Part shown: one piece after another, positions 23,564-34,342 of the stretch | Layout: each line of letters begins with the position of its first letter | Position numbering within the stretch: the stretch's first letter is position 1 | Assembly: GCF_003862495.1 (NCBI RefSeq) | Contig: NZ_RRCH01000036.1 | Coordinates: 1-45,551 of the forward strand | DNA: 45,551 nt | Direction of reading: 5' to 3' | From: Halocatena pleomorpha | Lineage (GTDB): Archaea > Halobacteriota > Halobacteria > Halobacteriales > Haloarculaceae | Notes under the pieces: model-generated | Seen by the model: only the letters and a program-made list of their open reading frames with translations | What the model was told of the DNA's origin: nothing | Database searches by the model: none | Made by a program: the position numbers and the translations under genes

Positions 23564-26500
23564 GTATCAAGAGGCTATTCCGGAGGGATCCGACACGAGA
23601 ACTCGAAGAAGTCAAGAAAGTAAACGCCAGAGAGCGAGCAGAAACCGACGTCGCAGAGTTCCACGAAACTGAAAGCGCAAAGCGCGCTCTTACCGAACTC
23701 GGAGGCGTCATCCAAACACATCCTGGACAGGCGGCTCGCTTTCTCTACCTCAACGCGACGTTCGGGTCTGGGAAGACACACCTGTTGAAACTGATCGGTC
23801 TCGTTGCTGACCGCGAATCCGAGTTCGCTCCTCTGGGTGAAAAGCTGGCAGAACGGTGGCCTGGCTTCGACAACTTAGCACAGTCGATTGACGCCTCGCA
23901 CGTCGACCGGCTCAAACCCGTGTTTTTGAATCTCTTGGATCGCGATGCCTCGAAAGAGGCACCACTCCCGTTTCTCATCTTCGAGGCAATCGGACGCGAA
24001 CTCGGGTATCCGACTGATCCGAACTGGCTGCTTGAGTGGGCCTGGACTGTTGATATGGAATACGACGGTGTCTGGCACGCACTCACTACGACCGAGCAGA
24101 ACGGCCAGACCTTCGAAGATGTCCGCGAAGAACGCGCATCGTTGCGACGCTGGCTCTACGAGACGCTACCGTCATTGCCAGAGACAAGTGGGACCAATCT
24201 CGAGAGCAAATCCGGCGTCAAAGCATCCATTGAGCGAGCAGAGGAGGAGGTGAACCCAGAGTCGTTCGACCCGAAAGAGTTGGTCAAGCGGGTGGAAACT
24301 GTCACCGACGCAGTAAGCGAAAGTGGATCACAGACCGAGTTGCTGCTCGGACTCGACGAGGTCGCGCTCTTCGTCGGCGATAGCCGTCACCGCTACCGGG
24401 AGTTCGAGGAGACGATGGAAGCGCTCCAGCATGGCCCGAATCCAGTCGTCGTCACGACTGGGCAGTATTCACTCCCGGTTACGCGAGAGAGTCTCATCGG
24501 TGAGCCGAGAGAAAATCACTGGACGTACCAGCAGGTCCCACTCAAAGGCGCTGACACGGAAATTATCGTTCGGAAACGGTGGTTGCAGAAGGACAGCGCG
24601 GGCAACGATCGGATCACCTCGATCGTCTCATCGATGTCCGATCTCTCTTTAGAGACGTACTCGCCAGTCAGGAGTGCCAACCCTGACCCGGTCGAGTCGT
24701 ATCCATTCCGTGAGTACGATTTGACCTTGCTTCGAACGGTAATGCAGGAGTTGATCACACAGGGGAGAGAGACCGACCGGGACTACATCCAAGGACGAGC
24801 GCTGCTCGTGTTGGTTCGGTCGCTCTTCACGAAGTTCGGTTGGGCGACGGCCGACGAGGGGGCACTCGTTACCTGGGATGAGCTGTTCGACTTGCTGGTC
24901 GAGGAAACAACGTACGTCCCGCTGTGGGTGCAGGAGATGCTCGACAACACGCTGATTCCGACCTTTGACGGCGATGAGAGCGTCTGGGAGGTCCGGGTAT
25001 CGAAAGCGTTGTACCTCATCAATCAGACGCCGGCAGTTCCAACAACGCCAGAGAATCTGGGTCGACTGATGCTCGATGATACCCACTCGTCTGTCGATGA
25101 GACAATCGAAGAGACCGAATCGGCGCTGAACACGCTCGTAGACAAGCGAAAGGTGCTCTCCGAGACCAACGACGAAGGGGACGACGTGTACACACTGGTC
25201 TCGGAGGAACAGGAGAGTATTCTCAGCCGAGCACAGACCGAAGCTGAGCGGATTTCGCCCCATCAGCTCTCTGCGTGGCTGGAGGCTCGACTCCGGGAAA
25301 ACGACGCCTTCCTCCGTAGCGATAGTAGCCTGCACGAAGCAGCTGTCGGCGACGAACGACTCGTTCCACTTCGATACGAGTATTCCATCCTCGATCCTGT
25401 CGGTCGAGCGCCAACGACGGAATTCGATGCCGTCCGAATCCGTGTGGTAGCCGACGATCCAGAGACAGTTACTGAGCAGGTCAACACGTGGAAGGACGCA
25501 AACGACGGCCGAGCAGGTGGAGAGCACATTCTCATCGCGATTACGGTGCCTGAGACGACGCTTGAGAGGATTCGGAACGTCCTCGGGATGGATAATGTCC
25601 TCGATGGAGAGACACACGAGGAACTCGAACGGGAACATCGAACGGAGAAACGTCGGTTGAAATCGTCTGTAAGTGATCTCCTTGAAACTGCGTCCGTCCA
25701 CACTGTTCACGAGTATCGCGGTGAACGCCCAACTGTTCTCGAAACGGTTGTCCAAGACCAGATTCAGTCCGTCTTTGGGTCGACCCGGAAGGTACTGTCG
25801 CGCCCTCTCATCGAGGTCGACGACGCGAAGGAGATAGCGAAGTTCTTCCGAGGCAGTGGCGAGTGGCCGCTGGCCGATAGCGATGCGGTCATGTTGGGGA
25901 TAGACACGTCGGATCACCGGATCGGGAACGATGGCTGGTGTCGGGTATTCATCGACGAATACGAGCCACAGAGTGCGGTCGATGTCGAAACGCTACTCCA
26001 GCAAACGCGGACCGCAAACGGTGACTATCGGGGGACGCCCCAAGAGTCGATCGCGGCATTGCTCATCACGCTTGCAACATCCAACGAGAAGGTTGCTCTC
26101 AAACAAGACACCGACTACGTCACCGATCCAGCAGCGATTGGACGCCAGGTGCGTACGAAGAGCGGTCTCACCTCGTTGCAGGTGCGGTTCGGCGTCGATA
26201 CGATCAATCCGAAGGAAATCCGGACGGTCGTGTCGACTGTCCTTGGCGATGATCCGGACGGCGACGACCCCGACGAATGGGTTGCCGAACTTGCGACTCG
26301 GGTTGACGAACAGAGCGTCCTCATCAAGCGAACGTTCAAGGGCGTCTCCCGGGAGTTCGATGTCTCTCTGGACGCGCTGGAAGCCGCACTAACACCCGCG
26401 TACAGTGGCGGAGCGATCACTACATCGGATCTCGTCGAAGATGGCGTCAAATCGGATGCCGAAACGTTCGCAGACGCGCGTGAACTCTTCGCCGTCGAGG

Positions 26501-27375
26501 ATGGTGAGACATCTCTTTGGGCGCAGTTTTCAGAGACCCTAGCGGTGGTAGAGTCGTTGTATCCCAGTGCGACGATCACGTCGGGAATGCAGACCACGGC
26601 TGAAAGCGGCTCCGTGCCCACGAAGGAAACGCTAACAACTCGGATTGTTGATGCGACCGGCCACCGTGTCGATGTCCTGTCCGATCAGTACCGGCAAATC
26701 ACAGGCGGGACGATCGACGGCGCAGATCCGATAGAAATCTGTGCGGATCTCACGACGTGGGTGCGAGAGAACGAATTGTCGGTTCGAACGCTGCTTGATG
26801 ACGCTACAGACACGTTCAGTGGCGTTTCGTTCGACAGCCTTGAAACGGTGTTCGAAACAGCGTGGGCTGGTGACCAAATCGAGGAGGAGACGCTCGTTAC
26901 CTCCAGTGTGCGCCAGCAGGCGAAGACGTACGACAAGGTCCGTGAAATTCTCGATGGCGATCCAAGTCCGTGGACACAGTTGGAATCAGCCGGGGAAACC
27001 CTTCGTGCAGAACATCCGGACTCACCCACGACCGAGGCGGTGGAGACCGTGCTCGGTTCATCCCGACCACCGTCACTCCAGCGGGTACAGCAGCTCATCG
27101 ATGAAGCGGACGATCCGAAGCCACCGGGAGCCGATGACGATGTCTGGGCGGAACTGCAGCGTGTCGCCGAGGCCCTCCGTCAGGAACTGCCGAACGCGAC
27201 GATCACCGATGACGTGACCGCGGCTGTGAACGCCGACGAGCGTCCGACAGAAGAACGGTCGGAAGAACTCCTCTCGGAAGCGAAAACGATCTTGGACCGG
27301 ATGCGGACAATCCAAGAGCAGTTGGATGGTCTTGGTGATGACGAGATTGTGCTCATCGACAAAGCTGAACAATGA
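23560..27375 (+). CDS. brxC: BREX ATPase BrxC/PglY, second copy
   Basis: The 1271-aa protein has Walker A at about residues 66-73 (NATFGSGKTHLL) and Walker B around 263-268 (LLGLDEVALFVGD). The N-terminal order (ELEEVKKVNARERAETDVAEF) matches the BrxC/PglY family, with a long acidic helical C-terminus rich in repeats of the type LETVFETAW. The presence of two BrxC proteins around brxB is a feature I associate with type 5 BREX. It is the last gene of the first coupled block; 611 bases follow before pglX. Confidence 0.92.
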   Translation: MSIKRLFRRDPTRELEEVKKVNARERAETDVAEFHETESAKRALTELGGVIQTHPGQAARFLYLNATFGSGKTHLLKLIGLVADRESEFAPLGEKLAERWPGFDNLAQSIDASHVDRLKPVFLNLLDRDASKEAPLPFLIFEAIGRELGYPTDPNWLLEWAWTVDMEYDGVWHALTTTEQNGQTFEDVREERASLRRWLYETLPSLPETSGTNLESKSGVKASIERAEEEVNPESFDPKELVKRVETVTDAVSESGSQTELLLGLDEVALFVGDSRHRYREFEETMEALQHGPNPVVVTTGQYSLPVTRESLIGEPRENHWTYQQVPLKGADTEIIVRKRWLQKDSAGNDRITSIVSSMSDLSLETYSPVRSANPDPVESYPFREYDLTLLRTVMQELITQGRETDRDYIQGRALLVLVRSLFTKFGWATADEGALVTWDELFDLLVEETTYVPLWVQEMLDNTLIPTFDGDESVWEVRVSKALYLINQTPAVPTTPENLGRLMLDDTHSSVDETIEETESALNTLVDKRKVLSETNDEGDDVYTLVSEEQESILSRAQTEAERISPHQLSAWLEARLRENDAFLRSDSSLHEAAVGDERLVPLRYEYSILDPVGRAPTTEFDAVRIRVVADDPETVTEQVNTWKDANDGRAGGEHILIAITVPETTLERIRNVLGMDNVLDGETHEELEREHRTEKRRLKSSVSDLLETASVHTVHEYRGERPTVLETVVQDQIQSVFGSTRKVLSRPLIEVDDAKEIAKFFRGSGEWPLADSDAVMLGIDTSDHRIGNDGWCRVFIDEYEPQSAVDVETLLQQTRTANGDYRGTPQESIAALLITLATSNEKVALKQDTDYVTDPAAIGRQVRTKSGLTSLQVRFGVDTINPKEIRTVVSTVLGDDPDGDDPDEWVAELATRVDEQSVLIKRTFKGVSREFDVSLDALEAALTPAYSGGAITTSDLVEDGVKSDAETFADARELFAVEDGETSLWAQFSETLAVVESLYPSATITSGMQTTAESGSVPTKETLTTRIVDATGHRVDVLSDQYRQITGGTIDGADPIEICADLTTWVRENELSVRTLLDDATDTFSGVSFDSLETVFETAWAGDQIEEETLVTSSVRQQAKTYDKVREILDGDPSPWTQLESAGETLRAEHPDSPTTEAVETVLGSSRPPSLQRVQQLIDEADDPKPPGADDDVWAELQRVAEALRQELPNATITDDVTAAVNADERPTEERSEELLSEAKTILDRMRTIQEQLDGLGDDEIVLIDKAEQ

Positions 27376-27459
27376 CCCGGTAGCCGGTCGATCACACAAT
27401 TCTAGAGATGTACTCCCGTGAGTTATTGCTGTAGGAGTGATCACACATCACACTAGGGT

Positions 27460-27846
27460 ATGAGCGCAAAGGGCCGGCTCCGGCGGTTCGAGAACAGAGC
27501 GCAACTACTGCGCTATATCGCCGAAGAGACCGGCACAGACATCGATACGCTGTGGGACAAATACGAGGCCCAAATCGAATAGAGCAGCTTTTAACGCGTA
27601 AACGATACTGATCTCGATAGCTCGTTCACCATCGATTCTGAGTCGATTTCACTGAGTCCCGTCGGTGAATACGAAGTCGCAGACATCGAGGGGCCAGTGG
27701 TCTTCATTGGAGATACGGCGTACCGTTCCTCTGGACTTCAGGAAATGGCGGTAGAGGAGATCCGGGGTGCCCTCAACCAGCTTTCTGATCGGGGGCAGCA
27801 GAATCTTTTGTCCACGAGTGTGTTTCTGTGTGTTGGTATTCAGTGA
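27460..27846 (+). pseudogene. Small gene inside the BREX locus broken by two adjacent in-frame stops
   Basis: An ATG at 27460 opens a 40-aa frame (MSAKGRLRRFENRAQLLRYI, AEETGTDIDTLWDKYEAQIE) ending in TAG at 27580-27582. Two codons later comes TAA (27592-27594). The same frame then continues in protein-like sequence to TGA at 27844-27846 (TIDSESISLSPVGEYEVADI, GPVVFIGDTAYRSSGLQEMA). The whole would be about 128 residues. Either one small gene has been killed by two stops, or the 40-aa ORF is a real small protein followed by a remnant. I do not recognise the family. Confidence 0.5.
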
Positions 27847-27986
27847 CAGTTGCTTCAGCGAGTTGTAGATGAGAATTTGTTCCTACTATTTAAATATTGA
27901 AAGAAACTTGGAAGATCGGACTAGGAGGCATTAACAACATTAAAGACGCTGCTGTCGGTTGAAATTACCATACAGGTCATTGTCGC
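27847..27986 (+). promoter_or_regulatory. Likely promoter of pglX-pglZ-brxHII
   Basis: The sequence becomes AT-rich, with TATTTAAATATT at about 27888-27899 as the TATA candidate, roughly 90 bases before the pglX ATG. An AGGAGG-like element (about 27922-27928) lies too far from the ATG to serve it. This suggests that the second BREX block has its own promoter and a leader of about 60 bases. Confidence 0.5.
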
Positions 27987-30900
27987 ATGGAAAATGATTC
28001 TCTCTCTCAACAGAAGGTACAGTTGGATAAGGCCGAACGCGAACAGCTCGAAGAGATCGTTGCTGGGATGCGAGAGCGGGTCGAAGACAACGTCCGATTC
28101 CAACTCACACAGAACGGATTGGACGAGAAACCGGATGATACGGATGCACTAAATGACGACATCTCGTCGCTTGTCGAGGCGATCGAACTGGAGGCTGTCG
28201 ATGGAGACGACTGGGAGAAGGGATTGGAGCAGTATATCACGAGCGTTGGTTACACGATCGTCAATCGACTGGCTGCGCTGCGCTGTATGGAGGTTCGCGG
28301 GTTCATCGACGAGGAGGTCACTGTTTTCAAAGAGAACGGGCTAACACCCGCCGCCGAGACGCTCGTCCACGAGGAGTTTTTGCTGGAGGACGAAGCTATC
28401 CTTGAGGCGTACCATCGTGCGTGTGACGCCCTCGCTGCGGAGATCGAGATCCTCTTCGATCGCTCGTCGGCGTACAGCTTGGTTGATCCCGACGACGATA
28501 CCTTTGGGGAACTCTGTGGAATGCTCGATGAGATTCCTGATGCGGTCTGGCGGGCTGACGACGTGCTGGGGTGGGTGTACGAGTATTACAACCGTCCGGT
28601 CGTGGAGGCGCTCGACGCGAAGAACACGCTCGAACCGGAAGACGTCGGTCCGGCGAATCAGTTCTACACGCCACACTGGGTCGTCCGGATGCTCGCTGAT
28701 AATTCGCTCGGGAAGCTCTATCTCGAAGCGACTGGGAAGGAATCATCCGTTCCTGCTCCCGAGGAACTCTCGCCCGAAGAGCGGAAAGAACGCCTTGTTA
28801 CGCCCGAGGATGCGCCTGACGTGTCGTCGCTCTGTACGTATCTCATTCCCGACGAGGAAGACCAGCAAGCGCCGTCGTTCGACCACCCCTCCGAGCTTCA
28901 GGTGATCGACCCGGCGTGTGGGAGCGGTCACTTTCTCCTCTATGCGTTCGACATTCTGGAGCGGATCTGGTGGGCCGAAACGGATCTGGATCGCGGCGAG
29001 ATCCCAGCGAAGGTGCTGGAGCACAATCTGTACGGCGTGGACATCGACCTGCGCTCCTGTCAACTGTCGGCGTTCAACCTGTATCTGAAGGCTCGCACGC
29101 GGGCGGAAGCCGAGGATAATGCTAGTTTCGAAATGCCGAATCTGGGAATCGTCTGTGCGGACGCTCGGGTGGCAGAGGTCGAGACGGCCGTCGATGTTCT
29201 TGATCAGATCACTGGTGACGAGACGGGCGTTCGGGAGGCGATCGGAGAGGTCATCGAGGAATTCCAGACGACCGAGGCGCTCGGGAGCCTACTCGACGTG
29301 CAAGGCACGCTCGCTGAGGAGTTCGAAAGCGGTCAGTCCGACGTGCTAGAGTGGGGCGGTGAGGGTCCGCAGACATTGCACGAGTTTCTGAAACGACTCA
29401 GAGCGGCCGTCGAGGAGCAAACGGCGGACTCGTTTGGCGAGCAGAACCTCCGGAGCTTTCTGCATCTGCTAGTGGTGCTGACGCAGGACTACGACGTGGC
29501 GCTGATGAATCCGCCGTACGGGTCAAAAGGGCGGATGCCGAATGATGTCAAATCATACGTTGAGGTGCACTACGACTACACCACCGAATACTACATCAAC
29601 TTTTTTGAGACCTGTGGTCGTCTTGTTCAGACAAGCGGACGTATTGGGATGCTCGTTCCACGTTCGTTCATGTTCCTCAAATCCTTTCAGAACTTCCGCG
29701 AAGACTTCATCGGTGGCCGTGGGTCATTCGACTTTCTTGCTGAGTACGGTATCGACATCCTAGACAATGCGACGGTTAGAACGGCAGGGACGGTGCTTCG
29801 CTCGGATGGCGAAGGCAATGATAAAGGGACATTTATTCGACTAGATGACGTTGAGAAGGGTGAGAAAGAACAGTCCTTCTTACATGCTGCATTTGTAAGC
29901 GAGTCCGAAAATGGTGTTCGTCGTCGCTTTACCCGTCCTGTGTCTGAATTCGAATTCGTTCCTGGTTCCCCTCTCACTTATTGGGTTTCGCAGGATCTGA
30001 GGAAGCTCTACGACTCGAATGTCGTACTTGACGCCCCAAACGCAGGCCTCGATAAGAGTAGCGTGGGAAACATCAAAGTCGGACTACAGACGGGTAACGA
30101 TGGACGGTTTACACAGGCCTTCTGGGAAGATGAAGGAGCGAATTGGGTCCCGCTAGCCAAAGGCGGTGAAGATTCTTGGTTGCTACCAAGAATTCGAAAA
30201 ACTGTCCTTTGGGGAGATAATGGCACCGAGGTGACACGGTATTCCGGGTCATATCCTCGTAACACAGCATACTATTACCGAGAGGGAAACACTTTCAATC
30301 GGGTGAAGGAAAGCGGTCGTCGCTTCGGATATCTTCACCCACAATCTGTATTCGGTGACAAGGGACCGGTTATTTTTGCAGATGTCGACCAGTGGACAGT
30401 TCTATCCTTTACCAACAGTCGCCTCTTCACTTACCTGATGCTCGCTCAGACTACTGAGCGGATGTGGGAGGTCGGCCAAGTCTCAAAAATTCCGTGGCGG
30501 AAGGAGTTAGAGGAGATTGACGAACTCAAGTCGCTCTCGAAGGAGGCGGTCGGTTACCTTGTCTCGAAGCGCCAGTACGATTTCGTGTCGCCGCACTACA
30601 ATGGGCCAGTACTCCTTGATGTCCTCGGCGTCAACGATTCCCTGCCGCAGTATGACCATCCCCATCGCGGCCTCCGCGAGGATCTTGATCTCAACGATCC
30701 GGTGGATACTGTCGACCGGTCGGCGTCGCTGGAGGAATTCGGGATGACAGCAGCACGACACTTCGAACGCATCGAATCGGATCTCCAGTCGTGTGCGGAC
30801 GCTATTGACGAGGCAATCTTCGACTCCTTCGACATCACCGACGAGCAGCGCGAGACCATCCTCCAAGAGATCGCACTCCGAACCAACGAGGACCCCCGCG

Positions 30901-32183
30901 AGCGCGAAGAACACGATCCCGAGTCGATCACTGAACCGTCGGACGAATTCTCGGAGATGGTGAAGGATCTCCTGCTCCATCTCACTCTCCGCATCGTCCA
31001 TGAGGACGACGACGGGATCGTTCCTCTCTCAGATGTCGACAGCGAGGACGACCTACTTACCCGCCTCGAAGACGAATTCGAACGGATATTCGGCGAACAC
31101 GCGGACGAACGCCTCGCAGAGGTCGATCAACTCCTTGGAAGCCAAACAGCCGACGAAGAGGCGTACCCGAACCTCCGAGAGTGGCTCGAAAGCGACCTCT
31201 TCGACTATCACGTTTCGACGTTCGACCGAACGCCGATCCTCTGGCGGTTCACGACTGAGCGCCTTGTCTCCGATCCGGAGGGCGAAGGATTTGCTTGCCT
31301 CGTCGACTACCACCAACTCGACGCGAACGTTTTCGACCGACTCCAGAACCGCTACCTCGAACCGCGAAAGGCACTGCTCCGCGAACGCCGGAGCGCGGCC
31401 AACCGCCGACGGGGCGACGACTCGCTCTCGGCCTCCGAACGAGCAGCGGCCACAGAGGAGTACGCGCGATGTGAGAGCGGTCTCGAACAGATCGGCGTGT
31501 TCGAAGACCGGCTCGCAGAACTCGCACAGCCCGCCGCCCGAGACTGGCCCGAGGAAAACCAGACGCTCGCCGAGGCGGCAGCCGAGCAGGTCGCGGCGTT
31601 CCGCAAGCGGACAGCCACCAGACTGAACGCGCTCGACACGCTCGCCGCTCTCGATGACACCGACATGGCCGACCTGTTCAGCCCCACCTTCTACGAGACC
31701 GTTCAGGAAAACCGTGAGGAGTGGCTGGACGCCCTCGACGCCTTGGAAACCGCCTTCGAGACATACGCCGAGGATGGTTCCGAACCCGTCGAAGCTCATC
31801 TCTACGATCTCTTTGAGTATTACGACGACCTCGTCGGATCCACCCACTACGCGAGCAACGGCATCCTCTTCATGACCTACTACTTCGACAAATTCGAGGA
31901 TCCCGAACAGACACAGATCGGCGACAAGGGAATCTCCGAACGCCAGCGCCTCCTCTCCAAGTTGGCAAGCGATCTCGATGACTATCAAGAACTCGCCAAC
32001 GAGATCGCAGATGCCTGCGACGAGATCGCAGCCGACATCCCTTCGGACTGGTCCGACCGTGCGCTCTCAGAGATAACGACCGCCGGCTACCAGCCCAACC
32101 ACAAGCACGGCGTCGAGATCAACATCACACCGCTCGCACAGGCCGAAATCGTGCCGAAAACCGTCGACGACAACGTCCTGTGA
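27987..32183 (+). CDS. pglX: BREX adenine-specific DNA methyltransferase PglX
   Basis: PglX methylates adenine at a non-palindromic host motif, protecting self DNA and allowing BREX to see phage DNA as foreign. The 1398-aa protein has NQFYTPHWVVRMLADNSLG, the SAM-binding motif I DPACGSGHFLLY at about residues 308-319, NLYGVDIDLRSCQLSA, and the catalytic NPPYGSKG at about 507-514, followed by a target-recognition region in the middle and a helical C-terminus. Length fits PglX. The frame is intact. Its TGA overlaps the possible GTG start of pglZ. Confidence 0.95.
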   Translation: MENDSLSQQKVQLDKAEREQLEEIVAGMRERVEDNVRFQLTQNGLDEKPDDTDALNDDISSLVEAIELEAVDGDDWEKGLEQYITSVGYTIVNRLAALRCMEVRGFIDEEVTVFKENGLTPAAETLVHEEFLLEDEAILEAYHRACDALAAEIEILFDRSSAYSLVDPDDDTFGELCGMLDEIPDAVWRADDVLGWVYEYYNRPVVEALDAKNTLEPEDVGPANQFYTPHWVVRMLADNSLGKLYLEATGKESSVPAPEELSPEERKERLVTPEDAPDVSSLCTYLIPDEEDQQAPSFDHPSELQVIDPACGSGHFLLYAFDILERIWWAETDLDRGEIPAKVLEHNLYGVDIDLRSCQLSAFNLYLKARTRAEAEDNASFEMPNLGIVCADARVAEVETAVDVLDQITGDETGVREAIGEVIEEFQTTEALGSLLDVQGTLAEEFESGQSDVLEWGGEGPQTLHEFLKRLRAAVEEQTADSFGEQNLRSFLHLLVVLTQDYDVALMNPPYGSKGRMPNDVKSYVEVHYDYTTEYYINFFETCGRLVQTSGRIGMLVPRSFMFLKSFQNFREDFIGGRGSFDFLAEYGIDILDNATVRTAGTVLRSDGEGNDKGTFIRLDDVEKGEKEQSFLHAAFVSESENGVRRRFTRPVSEFEFVPGSPLTYWVSQDLRKLYDSNVVLDAPNAGLDKSSVGNIKVGLQTGNDGRFTQAFWEDEGANWVPLAKGGEDSWLLPRIRKTVLWGDNGTEVTRYSGSYPRNTAYYYREGNTFNRVKESGRRFGYLHPQSVFGDKGPVIFADVDQWTVLSFTNSRLFTYLMLAQTTERMWEVGQVSKIPWRKELEEIDELKSLSKEAVGYLVSKRQYDFVSPHYNGPVLLDVLGVNDSLPQYDHPHRGLREDLDLNDPVDTVDRSASLEEFGMTAARHFERIESDLQSCADAIDEAIFDSFDITDEQRETILQEIALRTNEDPREREEHDPESITEPSDEFSEMVKDLLLHLTLRIVHEDDDGIVPLSDVDSEDDLLTRLEDEFERIFGEHADERLAEVDQLLGSQTADEEAYPNLREWLESDLFDYHVSTFDRTPILWRFTTERLVSDPEGEGFACLVDYHQLDANVFDRLQNRYLEPRKALLRERRSAANRRRGDDSLSASERAAATEEYARCESGLEQIGVFEDRLAELAQPAARDWPEENQTLAEAAAEQVAAFRKRTATRLNALDTLAALDDTDMADLFSPTFYETVQENREEWLDALDALETAFETYAEDGSEPVEAHLYDLFEYYDDLVGSTHYASNGILFMTYYFDKFEDPEQTQIGDKGISERQRLLSKLASDLDDYQELANEIADACDEIAADIPSDWSDRALSEITTAGYQPNHKHGVEINITPLAQAEIVPKTVDDNVL

Positions 32184-32185
32184 CC

Positions 32186-34336
32186 ATGCCAGCGACCAAG
32201 ACCCTCCCCCAGTGCGCTCACGACGCCATCGAGAGTGCCATCGATGAAGCCCCAGACGAGGAGCCGGTCATTCTCTGGTGGGACGACGGCGGCTACCTCC
32301 GTGACATCGTCCGAAACGCGAGCAAGCAACTCGGCTGTGCGTTCCAAGCCGTAGAACAGACGCCCCTCGAACTTCGCACAGAAGCACCACGAGACCGCGC
32401 TGTCTGGTACGTCCCACACGCCAGCAGCGACGACGTGGACTGGTTCAAAGACGTCGAGCACACCGGCAACGTGATCGAACAGCATATCGGGAAGCTCGCT
32501 GCCCGCTGTTTCGAGACCGACCGTCTGCAAGCTGCGTCCATTCGGACAGCGTACGAGGACGCCGATGATCGGGAGACCGTCGCCAAAACGCTCTATGAAG
32601 AACTGAACGGCGACGGTGGGCTTCCATCACTCCAAGGTCTCCAGACGAAGATCGTTCTCGACGGCCACGATGACCCGGTGCAGTTCGTGCTCGAACACGG
32701 CACGGAACAGCTTCCCAGCGGTGACGACCTGACCAAGCTTCAGGGACTCTTGGTCGACAACGGCATGACGCCCGTCGACGGCGAACACGACGCCCAGACC
32801 ATCGTCGACCGAACGAGACGCTGGGGGGTCGCTGAGTGGCTCGTCGATGAGGGCTTGGACAAGTCCGTGCTGCCAACTGAGTACCAGCCCGAACCACACA
32901 CAGGGATCGGCGTCTCCAGACCCGAACTTCGCTCTGTGCTGAGCAAAACCGAACGCAAACAAGAGTTGGCTCGCGTCTATCTCGACCCTACACAGCGGTT
33001 CTGGCACGACATCCTTCGCACCCACGACGATCCGTGGGACCTCGTGGACTGTCCGGTCGACGCTTCGCTCGAACACCGCCTCTGGGAGGAGTGGACGCGG
33101 TCGTTCTACGCCGGCGACTACGAACAGTGTGCAACTCAGGCAAAACGACGCCACGAACGCCTCAACGCGACCTACGGCGACGTTCCGTGGACAGAACTCT
33201 GGGATCAGGCCATCGATATTGCGACGCTTGCGAACGAACTCGAAACCTGGGAAGAAACCGGTGATACTGGTGACGTCGTGAAGCTGTACGGCGACGTAGA
33301 AGACGGAACGTGGCAGATCGATAACGCTGTGTTCAACCTCATTGTCTCCGGTGAACCGGAAGCCGCGCTTCCAGAAGAGCATCCTGCAACTACGAAGCTC
33401 GATGATCTCCGTTCGTCGCTCGTTGAATCCAGATATCTAGACTACCTCACCGATCTCGGTGAACTCGTCGCAGAGCAGATTGACGCCGGATCCCCGTTCG
33501 TCGGCGAGAATCACGTCCACCAGTTTTTCGCTGAAGAACAGGAACACCTCCAGAGCGGCCAGAGCGTCGCGCTATTCATTGTTGACGCACTGCGCTTCGA
33601 TCTGGCTCACGAACTCGCAGAGTCCATCCGGTGTGAGCTTCCCCAGCTCGAAATAGACGAGAGCAAGTGGGTTAGCACGCTGCCCTCTGACACCGAGTTC
33701 GGGAAGGCAGCGCTCACCCCCGGCAGCAAGTTCAGCTTCAACATCGAACTGCAGGACGGAGAACTCGTTCCCGAACGAAACGGACGCAAGATCACGAACT
33801 ACTGGCGACAGACGCTCCTCGAAAACGAGGGATGGACGTACATTGTGCAAGACGACGAGTACGAGAGCGGTTGGGGGCAGTCCCGCGTCGCTTACTACTG
33901 GAACGACATCGATGAAACCGGCGAGACGGAACTCACGGACTTTGAAGAACTGTTCAGCGACCGGATCGACGCTATCTCTCGGATCATCTGTGAAAAACTC
34001 GGCAACAGCGGGTTCGACCGCGCCTACATCCTCTCGGATCACGGCTTCGTCTCACTCCCCCGACACGTCGACATCGACGATCTGCATCCACCGAGCGACG
34101 CTGAGAAAGTGACTCGTCGGTGGATCGCCGGCGAAGATCTCGACGAGGACGCACCCGGCGTCCTGTTGGGCGAAGACGCACATCTGGGCTACCTCAACGA
34201 CGATACCAAAATCAGCATCCTGACGGACCCGATTCAGCGTTTCAGGAATCAGGGGCTTCCAGATGCTCGATTCTACCATGGGGGCGTCCTCCCACAAGAG
34301 TTCGTCTTGAACTTCATCACAATCACACAGGAGTAA
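32186..34336 (+). CDS. pglZ: BREX alkaline-phosphatase-fold protein PglZ
   Basis: PglZ is the signature BREX protein with an alkaline phosphatase superfamily domain. In the 716-aa product the domain lies in the C-terminal half: LFIVDALRFDLAHELAESI at about residue 463 (metal Asp), VSTLPSDTEFGKAALTPG (the T-E-G substrate loop), and YILSDHGFVSLP at about 614 (metal Asp-His). The N-terminal half is helical. I take the ATG at 32186; a GTG at 32180 overlapping the pglX stop is also possible. Six bases separate it from brxHII. Confidence 0.93.
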   Translation: MPATKTLPQCAHDAIESAIDEAPDEEPVILWWDDGGYLRDIVRNASKQLGCAFQAVEQTPLELRTEAPRDRAVWYVPHASSDDVDWFKDVEHTGNVIEQHIGKLAARCFETDRLQAASIRTAYEDADDRETVAKTLYEELNGDGGLPSLQGLQTKIVLDGHDDPVQFVLEHGTEQLPSGDDLTKLQGLLVDNGMTPVDGEHDAQTIVDRTRRWGVAEWLVDEGLDKSVLPTEYQPEPHTGIGVSRPELRSVLSKTERKQELARVYLDPTQRFWHDILRTHDDPWDLVDCPVDASLEHRLWEEWTRSFYAGDYEQCATQAKRRHERLNATYGDVPWTELWDQAIDIATLANELETWEETGDTGDVVKLYGDVEDGTWQIDNAVFNLIVSGEPEAALPEEHPATTKLDDLRSSLVESRYLDYLTDLGELVAEQIDAGSPFVGENHVHQFFAEEQEHLQSGQSVALFIVDALRFDLAHELAESIRCELPQLEIDESKWVSTLPSDTEFGKAALTPGSKFSFNIELQDGELVPERNGRKITNYWRQTLLENEGWTYIVQDDEYESGWGQSRVAYYWNDIDETGETELTDFEELFSDRIDAISRIICEKLGNSGFDRAYILSDHGFVSLPRHVDIDDLHPPSDAEKVTRRWIAGEDLDEDAPGVLLGEDAHLGYLNDDTKISILTDPIQRFRNQGLPDARFYHGGVLPQEFVLNFITITQE

Positions 34337-34342
34337 TGAGCT

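Noticed and set aside
24649-25917. 422-codon minus-strand open frame opposite brxC2
   Set aside because: Antisense shadow of a clear ATPase gene, with no motif or start context.
31053-31988. 311-codon minus-strand open frame opposite pglX
   Set aside because: Valine/glycine-rich mirror of acidic coding sequence; no independent support.
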